This document shows, one piece after another, positions 1-8,426 of a DNA stretch of 50,603 bases. The number at the start of each line of letters is the position of its first letter. Position 1 is the first letter of the stretch. Source of the stretch: Mycolicibacterium gilvum (GTDB taxonomy: Bacteria; Actinomycetota; Actinomycetes; Mycobacteriales; Mycobacteriaceae); NCBI RefSeq assembly GCF_900454025.1, contig NZ_UGQM01000008.1, positions 1 to 50,603 of the forward strand, in the 5' to 3' direction. The position numbers and the translations under genes are program-made. The notes beneath the pieces were generated by a model. That model saw only the letters and a program-made list of their open reading frames with translations, was not told where the DNA came from and searched no databases.

Positions 1-793
1 GGCGCTCCCACAAGTCGGCTCCCAGGATCAGGGTGGCACTCACCGCCCCGATCGCCATCACCGCCAGCAGGACCAGGCGCACCGGCCCGTAGGCCATGGC
101 CAGTACCCATAGGTCCGAGGCCACCAATGTCAGCATGCCGGTGGCCGCTGCCACGACCATCGCCCGGGAGAGCCGGGCCACGAAGGCCCAAGGCTGGTTG
201 GCGCGGATCATGCCCAGCAGCAACCGCACGTTGCCGCTCAGCACTCGGGCCGTGAACTGCACGACGTTGTCGTCCGGGCGTTCGTCGAGATCGGTGGACA
301 GCTGGTGGGCTCTTCGAGCAAGATCCCGCTGGGCGTTGAGGTCTTCGGCGTCGTAGCCCAGGAGCTGCCCGACCACGTGCACGGTGGTCTCTTGCACCTT
401 CTGCCGCACGTGCACGGCTCCCAGGGTTGGGACGGAGACCAGTCCTACCCCGTGCACGGGGCTGAGCTGGGTGAGCACCGGACGTCGGCCGGTCTTCAGG
501 GGGATCTCGGTGAGCACCACGGCCAAATCCCAGTTCTCCTCCAGCACGCGGTTTCGGGCCGCCTCCAGCAGGTCCAAGGTCTCGGTGGGTGGATCGACCA
601 GCCGGTCTTCGGCCATCTTCAGTTGCCAGCGCACTCCCGGATACCGCTGCACCAAAATCTTGCGCACCGAGGTGGTGACCTCGGGGCCGAGCATCGCACT
701 CAGGGATGGTGAGACCACCAGGCCGATGAGCAGCTCGGCATCGGAAAGGGGTTCGGCAGGATCGGCGGTGGATCGGCAACGCTTAGCAGTCAC
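1..793 (-). CDS. membrane protein of unknown function (3' end outside window)
   Basis: An open minus-strand frame runs from a GTG at 793-791 through the left edge of the window without a stop, so only the first 264 or so residues are visible. The N-terminal 150 residues are soluble, with motifs such as LLIGLVVSPSLSAMLGPEV and TTVHVVGQLLGYD. They are followed, from about residue 205, by hydrophobic stretches (AMVVAAATGMLTLVASDLWV and LVLLAVMAIGAVSATLIL) that look like two membrane helices. I do not recognise a named family. The start is uncertain: GGAG sits only 2 nt before GTG-793, and the frame stays open upstream with another GTG near 829. It is transcribed away from the ISL3 element. No function is assigned. 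Confidence 0.6.
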   Translation of the reverse strand, partial: MTAKRCRSTADPAEPLSDAELLIGLVVSPSLSAMLGPEVTTSVRKILVQRYPGVRWQLKMAEDRLVDPPTETLDLLEAARNRVLEENWDLAVVLTEIPLKTGRRPVLTQLSPVHGVGLVSVPTLGAVHVRQKVQETTVHVVGQLLGYDAEDLNAQRDLARRAHQLSTDLDERPDDNVVQFTARVLSGNVRLLLGMIRANQPWAFVARLSRAMVVAAATGMLTLVASDLWVLAMAYGPVRLVLLAVMAIGAVSATLILGADLWER

Positions 794-1286
794 CGCTCCA
801 TGGTGAGGCAACCACGGGCCGATTGCCACTGGCTCGATGGAGCCCCAAGGTTTCGTGCAGCACCGCGGGCCGGATTCGGTGGTCGCCTCGATCCCGGAGA
901 GAGCGGTGCTGCTCACTGCGAAATCCTCTCCCCGCCGACGCCGCCAGCGCGAAGACATCACAGCCAGCGGGCCCGGGACCTGCCGGTGTCGAGGACGGCT
1001 TCTCGATGATGCTGCAGTGACGGATCGGTTGAAGTGCTTCGGCGGTGTGGGAGCAGTGATCAGCGTGGGGCCGGTCGATTCCGTTCGGACAGGTGATGCA
1101 TCGACTGCCCAGCGGCAGGTGCGGTACTGATGCGGGGGTACCCGGTGCAGGGGTGTCAAGGCCCAGCTCCGAAGACGGCAAGCCGGGCACGTGAAAGGCG
1201 AATTATGGCCCGCCGCAACCCGAGCGGGAAGGCATGTGTGGCACGAGGCGCCGAAGACGGGCCGGGCGTTTACTGCAGAGATAAAT
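794..1286. other. intergenic region, no gene seen
   Basis: About 490 bp lie between the start of the leftmost gene and the left inverted repeat of the ISL3 element. The frames here are short, overlap each other on both strands and show no family resemblance. The promoter of the leftward membrane-protein gene must lie here, but I see no convincing -10/-35 pair. Confidence 0.5.
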
Positions 1287-2709
1287 GGCTCTCCGCATTT
1301 GAGCGGGGCGTGTGCTGATTTCATGCTGCTGGTCTCTGCCCTCGGGTGAGGGCGATGTGGACCATGATGCGCCTTCGGTAGTTGTCCATGTTGGTGAAGC
1401 CGCATCCGACACGCTTGGTTTGCTTGATGATCCGGTTGAAGCCCTCGGTGCGGGCGTTGGTCACGTCCTCGGTGAGCGCGACGAGCACCGCTGGCCACCA
1501 GGTGTCGATCGTGGTCGCCAGGCGGCTGGTTTCCTCCATGTCGGCGCGGGCGGCGGCGTCGTAGAAGTCGTACAGCCTGCGCCGGATCTGGTGCGGCTGG
1601 TGTTCGGCCAGCAGCAGGCGCAGGCGTTCCTTGACGGCATGCGCGGCGGCGATCTCGTTGGTCGGATCCTCGGCGGCGAGGGCGGCGTTGAACCGGGCCT
1701 TTTGCTTCACGGTGAGGTGCTCGTAGCCGGTGAGCAGCAGTTGCCGGCTGGCCCAGACTTTGTCGGTGGCGGTGCCGCGGCGGCCGTGCAGTTGCCGGGT
1801 GATCCGTTGACGGACCTGGGTGACCATGAGGTTGGCGAGGGCGACGAGATGCCACTTGTCGACTGCGATCCGCGCGTCCGGCAGGGCGGTGCGGATCCCG
1901 CCCGCGTACGGCGCGGACGGGTCGATCACGACCAGGTCGATGCCGGCCCGGAACGCGGGTGTCTGCAGCGCGAGCCAGTCGATCACGCACGCCCCGGAGC
2001 GTCCCGGGGTCAGCCCGAGAAGGTGCCCGGGCAGGGTGGGGTCGGCGTTGACGAACGAGGTCATCCACGGGTTCGACCGTGTCCAGCCGGCCTCTTCGAG
2101 CACCCAGCGCACCGACCGGGCGCGGGTCTCGTCGATGCCGAGCACGCGGGTGGATTCCGGCTCGGGCAGCCACTGGTTGGCCAGTGCGATGAGCGCCCGG
2201 TGCGCGGTCGACCACGCCACCTGGTACTCGCTAGCGACCTCGCTGACGGCGCGGTTGCCCGACGCGATCGCCGAACCGATCTTCTCTCGTAGCCGGGTCG
2301 TGAGCCGCGACCGTGCCGGCACAGCGCGGGACTGCTGCGTGAATGTCGCTGTCCCACAGGCCGGTTCGCGGCACACCAAGCGCCGTTTGAGCCACCACAG
2401 ATCGGTTCTTTGGCCGGAGGCAGGCAAGTCCTTGACTCGAACCAGTGGCCGCTCCTTGATCCTTGAGGTGAGCACCCCGCACTCGGGGCAGGCGCCCTCC
2501 GGGTCGATGACCTCGATGACGACACGCACCGTGTCGGCATCGATTCGTTCGAGCTGCAGGACGGTGAACTCGTCCTCCAGCCCGAGCAGCACTGACGTAC
2601 CCTCGTTCATGCTCGTGGCCTCGCTGTTGTCGCGTTGTGAGAGACCAACAGCATGTCGGGGCCACGAGCCCCATCAACTACCGGGCACCCCGCTCAAGCG
2701 CGAAGAGCC
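1287..2709. mobile_element. ISL3-family insertion sequence, complete
   Basis: A single transposase gene is bracketed by imperfect terminal inverted repeats. The left end begins GGCTCTCCGC at 1287 and continues TTTGAGCGGGG; the right end, read on the minus strand from 2709, begins GGCTCTTCGC and continues GCTTGAGCGGGG. This is typical of ISL3 elements, which usually make 8-bp target duplications. The flanking octamers (1279-1286 and 2710-2717) do not match, so the insertion is old or its flanks have recombined. Confidence 0.85.
1321..2610 (-). CDS. ISL3-family transposase
   Basis: A 429-aa DDE transposase of usual ISL3 length. The N-terminal zinc-binding part shows CPECG near residue 37 and a second Cys pair (CREPACG) near 80-85. 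This is followed by a helix-turn-helix stretch around 125-150 and a DDE core with LGIDETRARS (about residue 158), VVIDPSAPY, AVDKWHLV and, near the C-terminus, ARTEGFNRIIKQTKRVGCGF carrying the last acidic residue. The ATG at 2610 is the natural start, and the reading frame is intact. It is the only gene of the element. It binds the terminal repeats and catalyses transposition. No stop or frameshift is visible, so the element may still be active. Confidence 0.92.
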   Translation of the reverse strand: MNEGTSVLLGLEDEFTVLQLERIDADTVRVVIEVIDPEGACPECGVLTSRIKERPLVRVKDLPASGQRTDLWWLKRRLVCREPACGTATFTQQSRAVPARSRLTTRLREKIGSAIASGNRAVSEVASEYQVAWSTAHRALIALANQWLPEPESTRVLGIDETRARSVRWVLEEAGWTRSNPWMTSFVNADPTLPGHLLGLTPGRSGACVIDWLALQTPAFRAGIDLVVIDPSAPYAGGIRTALPDARIAVDKWHLVALANLMVTQVRQRITRQLHGRRGTATDKVWASRQLLLTGYEHLTVKQKARFNAALAAEDPTNEIAAAHAVKERLRLLLAEHQPHQIRRRLYDFYDAAARADMEETSRLATTIDTWWPAVLVALTEDVTNARTEGFNRIIKQTKRVGCGFTNMDNYRRRIMVHIALTRGQRPAA

Positions 2710-2996
2710 ACTTTGGGGCTGCGCCCGTGGAGCAGGGATTTGGGGTTTCGTCGGCCTGTCAGGCCAGGTGACTGCATCGGGCTTGGGACTGACAGGACCA
2801 TGTCGATCATGGCGTCGGGGTGCGAAGGTTCTCATACAGACGGTCGCGTCGGTAACGGGCTGGTACGGCCCCGAAGGGGACACACCACCGGGATTGATTG
2901 ACGTACGCATCGATCCCGCAAGGACGCCTCCTCTAGCGGAGTGCTCCGCCGTAACCGGCACTGAAGTTATTGAGTGGAGACGGAGGCGCTGAGCTG

Positions 2997-4049
2997 ATGC
3001 ACCCATCGTCGACCGTACGGCCCGGGGTTTGGATACCGCGGCTGCTCGCCGTCACGTTCATCTTTCTTGCCGCATGCAGCAGCTCTACCAACTCCGGCTC
3101 GACCAGCACCACCGCAGCACCCACCAACTCCACTGCCCCAGCAACGGCAGCCGGCGCGGATCTACCGGCACTGGTCCGACAGGTCGAGCCCTCGGTGGTC
3201 ACGGTGCTCACCGAGGGGGGCGTGGGCAGCGGCATTGTCTATAAAGCCGACGGCATTATCGTCACCAATGCGCATGTGGTCGCCGGCGTGCAGGACGTCA
3301 CCGTAGCCCTCGCCGACGGGCAGCAGGTGCCGGCAAAGGTTCGTGGCGCCGATGAGGTTTCCGACCTCGCCGTCATCCAAGCCGACCGTACGGGACTGCC
3401 CGCTGCGACATTTCAGAAACCGCTGCCCCAGGTCGGTGAACTCGCCGTAGTCATGGGCAGCCCGCTGGGATTCGAGGCCACGGTCACATCCGGCATCATC
3501 TCGGGACTACACCGCCAGATCCCCGGGTCGGCTTCCACCGGCGCACCGCTGGTAGACCTAATCCAGACCGACGCCGCCATCTCGCCGGGTAACTCTGGCG
3601 GCGCGGTGATCGATGCGCAAGGAGAAGTTGTAGGTATGAGCGTGGCCTACATTCCGCCGACGGCGGGTGCGGTAGCCCTAGGTTTCGCCATCCCGGCCGC
3701 GACCGTCGTCGACGTCGCCGACCAGCTGCTGGCCACCGGGACCGCCCGCCACGCGTATATCGGTATTCAGCCCGCCACCCTGACCCCAGAAATTGCCCGG
3801 CTGCTGGGAATCAACCGCACCAGTGGTGTGGTCGCCATGCAGGTCGCGACGCGAAGTCCGGCAGCGGAGGCAGGCATCCAACCCGGCGACATCGTCATCG
3901 CATTCAACGGTCAGGAAACCGCGACGGCGGAAGAGCTTATAGCGGCACTTCGCGGCACCAAACCGGGCGACCGCGTCCAGTTGACCGTGCAACGCGGAGC
4001 CAAGACCGAACAGATCACGGTCACAGTGGCGGAGCGCCCCGCCACCTAG
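2997..4049 (+). CDS. HtrA/DegP-like serine protease, lipoprotein
   Basis: A 350-aa trypsin-like protease of the HtrA family, predicted to be anchored outside the cytoplasmic membrane and to degrade or hold misfolded envelope proteins. The N-terminus has a signal peptide ending in the lipobox LAAC (Cys near residue 27), followed by a Ser/Thr/Ala-rich linker. The catalytic triad is visible: His93 in TNAHVV, Asp123 in VSDLAV and Ser200 in GNSGGAV. A single C-terminal PDZ domain covers about 240-350 (AYIGIQ, AAEAGIQPGDIVIAFNG). The frame is open to a TTG at 2970, but ATG-2997 is preferred because a signal peptide begins there and GGAGG lies about 10 nt upstream. It opens the stress island, directly downstream of the ISL3 element. 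HtrA proteins are also recurrent members of heat-resistance islands. Confidence 0.9.
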   Translation: MHPSSTVRPGVWIPRLLAVTFIFLAACSSSTNSGSTSTTAAPTNSTAPATAAGADLPALVRQVEPSVVTVLTEGGVGSGIVYKADGIIVTNAHVVAGVQDVTVALADGQQVPAKVRGADEVSDLAVIQADRTGLPAATFQKPLPQVGELAVVMGSPLGFEATVTSGIISGLHRQIPGSASTGAPLVDLIQTDAAISPGNSGGAVIDAQGEVVGMSVAYIPPTAGAVALGFAIPAATVVDVADQLLATGTARHAYIGIQPATLTPEIARLLGINRTSGVVAMQVATRSPAAEAGIQPGDIVIAFNGQETATAEELIAALRGTKPGDRVQLTVQRGAKTEQITVTVAERPAT

Positions 4050-4329
4050 AGCCGATCTTCGGTGCCCATCTGACTGATGTCTTTCGACGACCGGTACACA
4101 CGCTGCGAACGACTCAGTCCCCGATGTCACCGCTAGCTAGCGCCCGGTCCGCCTCCGCCGTCATCAGACACGCCGCTGCACGCGGATCACTCGACGCCGT
4201 CGACCATACCGACACCGCGCGGAATGTCTGAACAACAGTGCAGGGGTGGATTAGTGGGCACGAACCGGCTCTCAACCAGGTCACGAAGAACGCCCGACCC
4301 GGCGCGCACCGCAGAGAAAGCTGCGCACG

Positions 4330-4548
4330 GTGCTGTGCGGCCGGGCCGGTAAGCCGGTCGACGATGAGACGCTGGAGGAGGTGGCACGGCTGCGTGAGGC
4401 GTTGCGCGGTGACCTGGGTGAGCCGCTGTGCGGGCACCTCACCTGCCGAGCGGTGGACGCTCTGCACGCCAGAGTCGTTGCGCTGCTGGATAATCCGGTG
4501 ATGACGACACCGGACCGGCGGCGGCCGATCTCGTGGCCCTCGTTCTGA
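4330..4548 (+). CDS. small hypothetical protein
   Basis: A 72-aa frame starting at a GTG, with a helix-rich and well-balanced composition (DDETLEEVARLREALRGDL, HLTCRAVDALHARVVALLDN) that looks more like a real protein than the shadows around it. The frame is open upstream of the GTG, so the true start could lie as far up as about 4310. No family is recognised. It converges on the STAS gene with no overlap. The 280 bp between htrA and this ORF hold nothing else I can support. Confidence 0.35.
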   Translation: MLCGRAGKPVDDETLEEVARLREALRGDLGEPLCGHLTCRAVDALHARVVALLDNPVMTTPDRRRPISWPSF

Positions 4549-4551
4549 CGC

Positions 4552-4920
4552 TTACGTGTCGCTGTCTGCTGCGACGATCTCAAAGAGTTCCGTCAGCTCG
4601 GCGTCGGCGAGCGCGGTCCCGACAGGGTGTCCGTGCACCCCGACGAGGCAGAACGAGATATCGGATTCGCCGGCTTGCGTCGCCGCCGATACCAAGGCAT
4701 CGATTCCCTCGGCGTCGATGCGGTTCACCCCGGTCAGATCGAGCGCCAATAGTGCCGGCGATCGGTTCAATTCATTGGCCACGACCCGGCGCATCGTCGC
4801 GGTTGCTCCGCGGAGCAGCTCACCGCTGACGTATATGACGCTCTTGTTGGTTGGGGATCGCTTCACGTCGACGGTGACGGAGCAGGTTTGTGCTTGCCGT
4901 CCTTCCGCCTGATTGTTCAA
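4552..4920 (-). CDS. STAS-domain protein lacking the phospho-acceptor Ser
   Basis: A single STAS domain of about 122 aa, resembling anti-sigma-factor antagonists (SpoIIAA/RsfA/RsfB type) that bind RsbW-like kinases and release stress sigma factors. The core strand-helix LALDLTGVNRIDAEGIDALV is the STAS signature. Canonical antagonists carry a phosphorylatable Ser at the position after Asp in DSSG; here it is DAEG, so the protein cannot be switched by phosphorylation at that residue. The frame opens at TTG-4932, but TTG-4920 is better placed, 5 nt after GGAGG. It could be a constitutively active antagonist or a non-signalling STAS protein. It lies between htrA and DUF1931 within the stress island. 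Confidence 0.8.
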   Translation of the reverse strand: MNNQAEGRQAQTCSVTVDVKRSPTNKSVIYVSGELLRGATATMRRVVANELNRSPALLALDLTGVNRIDAEGIDALVSAATQAGESDISFCLVGVHGHPVGTALADAELTELFEIVAADSDT

Positions 4921-5273
4921 TTCACCCTCCAAGTGCGCATTCTTATGGCGTTAGCGGAATCCATTGACGGCAATGGGATTAGCCACTGGGGCCCGATGTG
5001 CATGGCGTTAATGGTGGGAAGGCGGGCTCGGCGCCACACCGGCCCGGCGGATCGAAAAACACCGTTGAGGGTAGGCACGCCGGAACAGCATGTGGGCGCG
5101 GCAAGAGTGCTGCTCCGTTGCTTCTTCCGAAGTGCGTTCCCTAGTGCGTATTGACCTGTTAGGCCGAACCGGCCTGGCCAGATTGCACCTGCGGGTCCGG
5201 TTCGGTGTCAGCGGCAAACTGCCAGCCTTGGGTGCTGGAAGTCAGTCTGGATCTATGGACCAGGAGGTAACGC
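4921..5273. promoter_or_regulatory. divergent intergenic region, STAS / DUF1931
   Basis: About 350 bp separate the leftward STAS gene from the rightward DUF1931 gene, so promoters for both should lie here. I see no gene, no strong hairpin and no clear ECF-type promoter. A good ribosome-binding site (AGGAGG, 5263-5268) precedes the GTG start of the DUF1931 gene. Confidence 0.4.
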
Positions 5274-5726
5274 GTGACCCATCCGTCGGGTATTCCGGTG
5301 TTCGAACGGTTCTTCCGCTCGGTCGCAAGTATCAAGATCGACAAGAACGACGTACGTCGCTTCCGCGAATTCGTCGACGAGCAGATCGATGACATTGCCA
5401 TTGCCGGGCGCAACTCGGCCAAGTGGAACGGGCGTGACGTGATCGTGGCGCAGGACCTTCCGATCACCAAGGGCATTCAGGAACGAATGCGCGAGTTCGA
5501 CAAGCTCGAGGAGGCCGAGGAGATCCGCGAGCTGCTGCGCCAGGTGGTGCGGCAACCACCTGGGGAGGTTACGTTCGGCGAGGACACCGAGCAGCTGCTG
5601 CCAGAGCTGTTCGGCGGGTTGAGCATCGCGCTGGCTCGTTCGTTTCGCGTAGTGGACCCAACGGTGTCCAACCCGTCGACTGAGCACTGGAACCGGGTGT
5701 TCACGCTATTCCGGATGGTGTTCTGA
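5274..5726 (+). CDS. DUF1931 histone-fold protein
   Basis: A 150-aa protein of the DUF1931 family. Members with known structure fold as two fused histone-fold motifs. The sequence shows FERFFRSVASIKIDKNDVRR at the N-terminus, then RRFREFVDEQIDDIAIAGR, the VIVAQDLPITKGIQERMREF segment (a helix end plus strand-loop-helix as in archaeal histones), and a second repeat from about residue 85 (LLPELFGGLSIALARSFRVV). The GTG start at 5274 follows AGGAGG by 5 nt. It lies about 140 bp upstream of hsp20 on the same strand, within a stress island. The family's biochemical role (DNA binding or not) is not established, so function is left open. Confidence 0.85.
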   Translation: MTHPSGIPVFERFFRSVASIKIDKNDVRRFREFVDEQIDDIAIAGRNSAKWNGRDVIVAQDLPITKGIQERMREFDKLEEAEEIRELLRQVVRQPPGEVTFGEDTEQLLPELFGGLSIALARSFRVVDPTVSNPSTEHWNRVFTLFRMVF

Positions 5727-5804
5727 TGCCGACGGTCCCCACCGATCGTGACTGACCCCAGCGTGTGAAATCGCGGGCCTGAAATCGTCCCGACAGTGCG
5801 AGGC

Positions 5805-5825
5805 GCCCGGCCATTTCGACCGGGC
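5805..5825 (+). terminator. hairpin between DUF1931 and hsp20
   Basis: A 6-bp inverted repeat (GCCCGG, 9-nt loop, CCGGGC) is followed by AGTCTTTG. It lacks a real U-tract, so it may be a weak terminator for the DUF1931 transcript or a structured element in the hsp20 leader. Confidence 0.3.
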
Positions 5826-5868
5826 AGTCTTTGACTACAACCGCTGATGAATTAGAAGGGGAGCTGAC

Positions 5869-6333
5869 ATGACTCTGTCCGTGAAAGGTTCTGCTGGTCA
5901 GGCGCAGTGGCGCCCGTTTCGCGAGTTCGAGAATCTCTATGCGGAGATGGATCGGCTGGCGCAGTCGGTATTCGGAGGCCTCACCGGTGAGGGTGCCTGG
6001 TTGCCGGCGGCCGACGTCGTAGAGACCGACAGCGCTTATGTCATCGAAGTCGAACTTCCGGGTGTGCGACGCGAGGACGTCGACGTCGAGCTGAACGGCG
6101 ACGAGTTGGTGGTAACCGGCGAGGTGAAGGAGCGCAAGCGCGAGGGTCTGTTCCGCCGCCGGACCCGACGAGTCGGTGAGTTCGAGTTTCGCGTCACGCT
6201 GCCGGGCTACCGTCGGGACGGCGACATCGAGGCGTCGATGGCGCATGGCGTGCTGACCGTTCATGTACCCAAAGCGGAAAGCGCCAAGTCAAGCAAGATC
6301 ACGGTGCGTGAGTCGGGCAACGGCTCACCCTAG
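5869..6333 (+). CDS. Hsp20 / alpha-crystallin small heat-shock protein
   Basis: A 154-aa ATP-independent holdase. The alpha-crystallin domain spans about residues 42-142, with DVVETDSAYVIEVELPGVRR, the hallmark A-x3-GVL motif (ASMAHGVLTVHVPK near 125) and a short C-terminal extension with ITV in the IxI/V position used for oligomer contacts. The ATG at 5869 follows AAGGGGAG. It is downstream of DUF1931 and converges on the PucR-type gene so tightly that the two stop codons overlap in a CTAG (6330-6333). Its expected partners, DnaK and ClpB, which recover clients from sHsp aggregates, are encoded 3 kb away. Confidence 0.93.
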   Translation: MTLSVKGSAGQAQWRPFREFENLYAEMDRLAQSVFGGLTGEGAWLPAADVVETDSAYVIEVELPGVRREDVDVELNGDELVVTGEVKERKREGLFRRRTRRVGEFEFRVTLPGYRRDGDIEASMAHGVLTVHVPKAESAKSSKITVRESGNGSP

Positions 6334-8055
6334 AGGCCGTTGCGGCGGATCCCCGCCCAGTCATCGGGGTTCAGGAATCGCCACGCCCGCGTCGCGGCGT
6401 GCAGGTTGAACCGGGTATCGACCTTGCGGAGGTCGTGGCCGGTGAGTTCAGCGATGCGCGCCAGCCGGTAGCGCAGCGTGCTGCGATGAATGTGCAGCGC
6501 GGCCGCGGATTCGTCATAATTCCCACCGCACTCCAGGTAATCGCTCAGGGTCATCACCAGTTCGGAGTTCTTGCTGTCGTCGTAATCCAAGAGTGTGCCC
6601 AGCCATTCGCGCACGAAACTTTCGACCTCGCCGTGGCCATGGGCGGCGTCGATGAGGCGATAGAAACCGAGTTCGTCGAACGCCGCGGCGCCTTCCGGAC
6701 TGACTGAGCGCAGCCGGATGTTCATGGCGCGACGCGCTTCGATGAAGGATTGCGGAAAATCGTTGGGCACCGCGCATCGAGAGCCGATACCGATCACGCT
6801 GGTGGTCCTGCCAAGGATTTCACTGATCGCGTGGTACAACGCCCGCGGGTCCGGGCGGCCGTCGGTGAGCAGAACAACCAGATCCGCATGACGCCCGAGC
6901 AGATAGTTCAGATCCAACGCGGTCGCGGCCCGCCCGGCGGCAACTGGCAGCGTGCTCTCGGTGCGACCGGTACTTTGCATCACCACCACATGGTGGGGCC
7001 GTCGTAGGTCATGGCCCAGGGCGTCGGCACGAGCGTAGGCCCCGTCCCGGTCGGTGCCGGCCAACAGATCGTCGACAAGATCGCGGCTCAGATTGAGTTC
7101 GATTTCAGCGACGGCTCGCTGGTGGGAAAGCTCCAACGCCAAAACGGTGCTGCCGTAGCGCAGGGCGAACAAGTTGTCCTCGGTCACCCTGACGTCCGGG
7201 TCGTTCAACGCGAGGACACCGAGGATCTCGGCCCGTGGCTGGACAAGTGTGAGTACTCGCCCTCCGATTCGTGCCTGACCGGTCTGTGCGGCCAGCTCGT
7301 GCAGCAGGAGTTCGCGCGCGTCCGCAGATTGTTTGGGGTAGGGCTTCGGTTGCCCGGGTCCGGCCCAGCAGCGCAGGTTGCCGAACCGATCCTCGATACC
7401 CACCGAATGTCCAGTCAGGTCATACAGCGCATCCGCAATACCCTGCTCGCCCATACCCGCGGCCACCGCCGTGCTCAATGTTTCGTGCACGTTCGTCTGC
7501 CGCTGCAGCCGCGACACCGTTGTGACAAGTTCACGGTTCGCTACCTCCAGATCGGCGTTCGCCCTTTCCAGCTTCGCCGCGCTACCGGAGTCGCGGTCAT
7601 GCATTGCGGCATGTGCCAGGGCGGCGCCGGTCAGCTGGGCCAGGATGGTCAGCAACTGGATCTGATTTTTCGACGGTGCACTGGCGGCACTGACCACCAA
7701 ACACCCGTTGACGGTGCTTCGGTGACTCAGCGGGAACGCCCACCCCCACCGGCCCGTCTTTTGCGTCGACCTGGCCGTCCCAGCCGGACTCGCGGTGCCG
7801 TTCGATGTCGCGGTGTGCCGGCTGGGAAGGTGGAAAGCGAACGAATCCGCCGTTCACCGACCGGTAACTGGCCTCGACTTGGCAGGATGCGAGGCCGCCG
7901 ACGGCGGCCGTGGCGACGCGGAAGATCTCGCCGGCGTCGGAGTCACTGAAAGTGACACGCGACAGCGCGGCCAAACCCCCCGACGAAGCCCGTTCGGCCT
8001 GGGTGCCCTTTGCCGGGCTGTGCGATTCATCGTTCATGTTGGAGCGGCCAGGCAC
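6330..8055 (-). CDS. PucR-family regulator with frameshift in the GAF region
   Basis: A PucR/CdaR-type transcriptional regulator. The 456-aa downstream frame (7700 to 6330) has the end of a GAF-like sensor domain, a coiled linker, and a C-terminal PucR-type helix-turn-helix (GGNYDESAAALHIHRSTLRY, then RLARIAELTGHDLRK). The N-terminal part lies in a different frame: from GTG-8055, which follows AGGAGG by 5 nt, it reads through GLAALSRVTFSDSDAGEIFR to about 7765. Switching frame at the AAAA run (7759-7762) gives KTGRWGWAFPLSHRSTVNG and then the downstream frame, restoring a normal GAF domain. One base is therefore gained or lost; it may be a real lesion or a sequencing indel. The gene is divergent from the chaperone operon and may regulate it, though this is only inferred from position. 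Confidence 0.8.
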
Positions 8056-8108
8056 GGCTGCCTCCTCTCGAGCCACCGTGGCCGGAGGGGTCCGCTAAGG
8101 CGCCACGG

Positions 8109-8135
8109 GGGAACAGCATACCCGAAGTTGGCGTT
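8109..8135 (+). promoter_or_regulatory. SigH/SigE-type promoter upstream of the chaperone operon
   Basis: The sequence reads GGGAACA (8109-8115), a 16-nt spacer, then CGTT (8132-8135), which matches the mycobacterial SigH/SigE consensus closely. These ECF sigma factors respond to heat, oxidative and envelope stress. It points to the GSP17M-dnaK operon and would leave a leader of about 270 nt. No HspR (HAIR) or CIRCE operator is visible in the same interval. Confidence 0.6.
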
Positions 8136-8378
8136 CCGAACCGCCTTTCCGGGCCCGCAAGTGCCCACCCGGCGTCCGAAACGCAACCCTACTCCAGGGT
8201 GGTGCTGACAGGACGAATCAGAGTCCAGATTTTCGGCTCACCGGGAGCACGCGACAGCCGCTGCGGGTTGCCAGACTCCTTGTTTGGGAGCGAAATACGA
8301 CGCGCGTTACAGCGCGTGCGCTGCTTTCCGCCGTTGTCGGCGCTTCCGTGAAACGACCTTCGCAACTTAGGAGACGCC

Positions 8379-8426
8379 ATGACTGTGATCCGTATTCCCG
8401 GCAGGCGTAGGAGGAGTGATGGCTGA
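8379..8426 (+). CDS. short Arg-rich leader ORF overlapping the operon's first gene
   Basis: A 15-codon ORF starts at ATG-8379, 6-7 nt after AGGAG (8369-8373), and encodes MTVIRIPGRRRRSDG before a TGA at 8424-8426. Its four consecutive Arg codons are AGG-CGT-AGG-AGG. AGG is a rare codon in mycobacteria, and these codons also form the Shine-Dalgarno sequence of the next gene, whose ATG (8419) lies inside this ORF. The arrangement would couple translation of the first operon gene to ribosomes crossing or stalling on the Arg codons. It is inferred from sequence only. Confidence 0.45.
   Translation: MTVIRIPGRRRRSDG

Noticed and set aside
1279..2717. Target-site duplication of the ISL3 element
   Set aside because: The 8-bp flanks differ completely.
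1820..2992. Plus-strand 390-codon frame across the ISL3 element
   Set aside because: Antisense to the ISL3 transposase and crosses the IS border without homology.
7759..7762. Programmed frameshift in the PucR gene
   Set aside because: The AAAA run is short, there is no slippery heptamer or downstream pseudoknot, and a +1 shift is required; an indel is simpler.
8056..8418. HspR (HAIR) or CIRCE operator before the dnaK operon
   Set aside because: No CTTGAGT-N7-ACTCAAG or CIRCE-like inverted repeat could be found; only the SigH-type promoter was supported.
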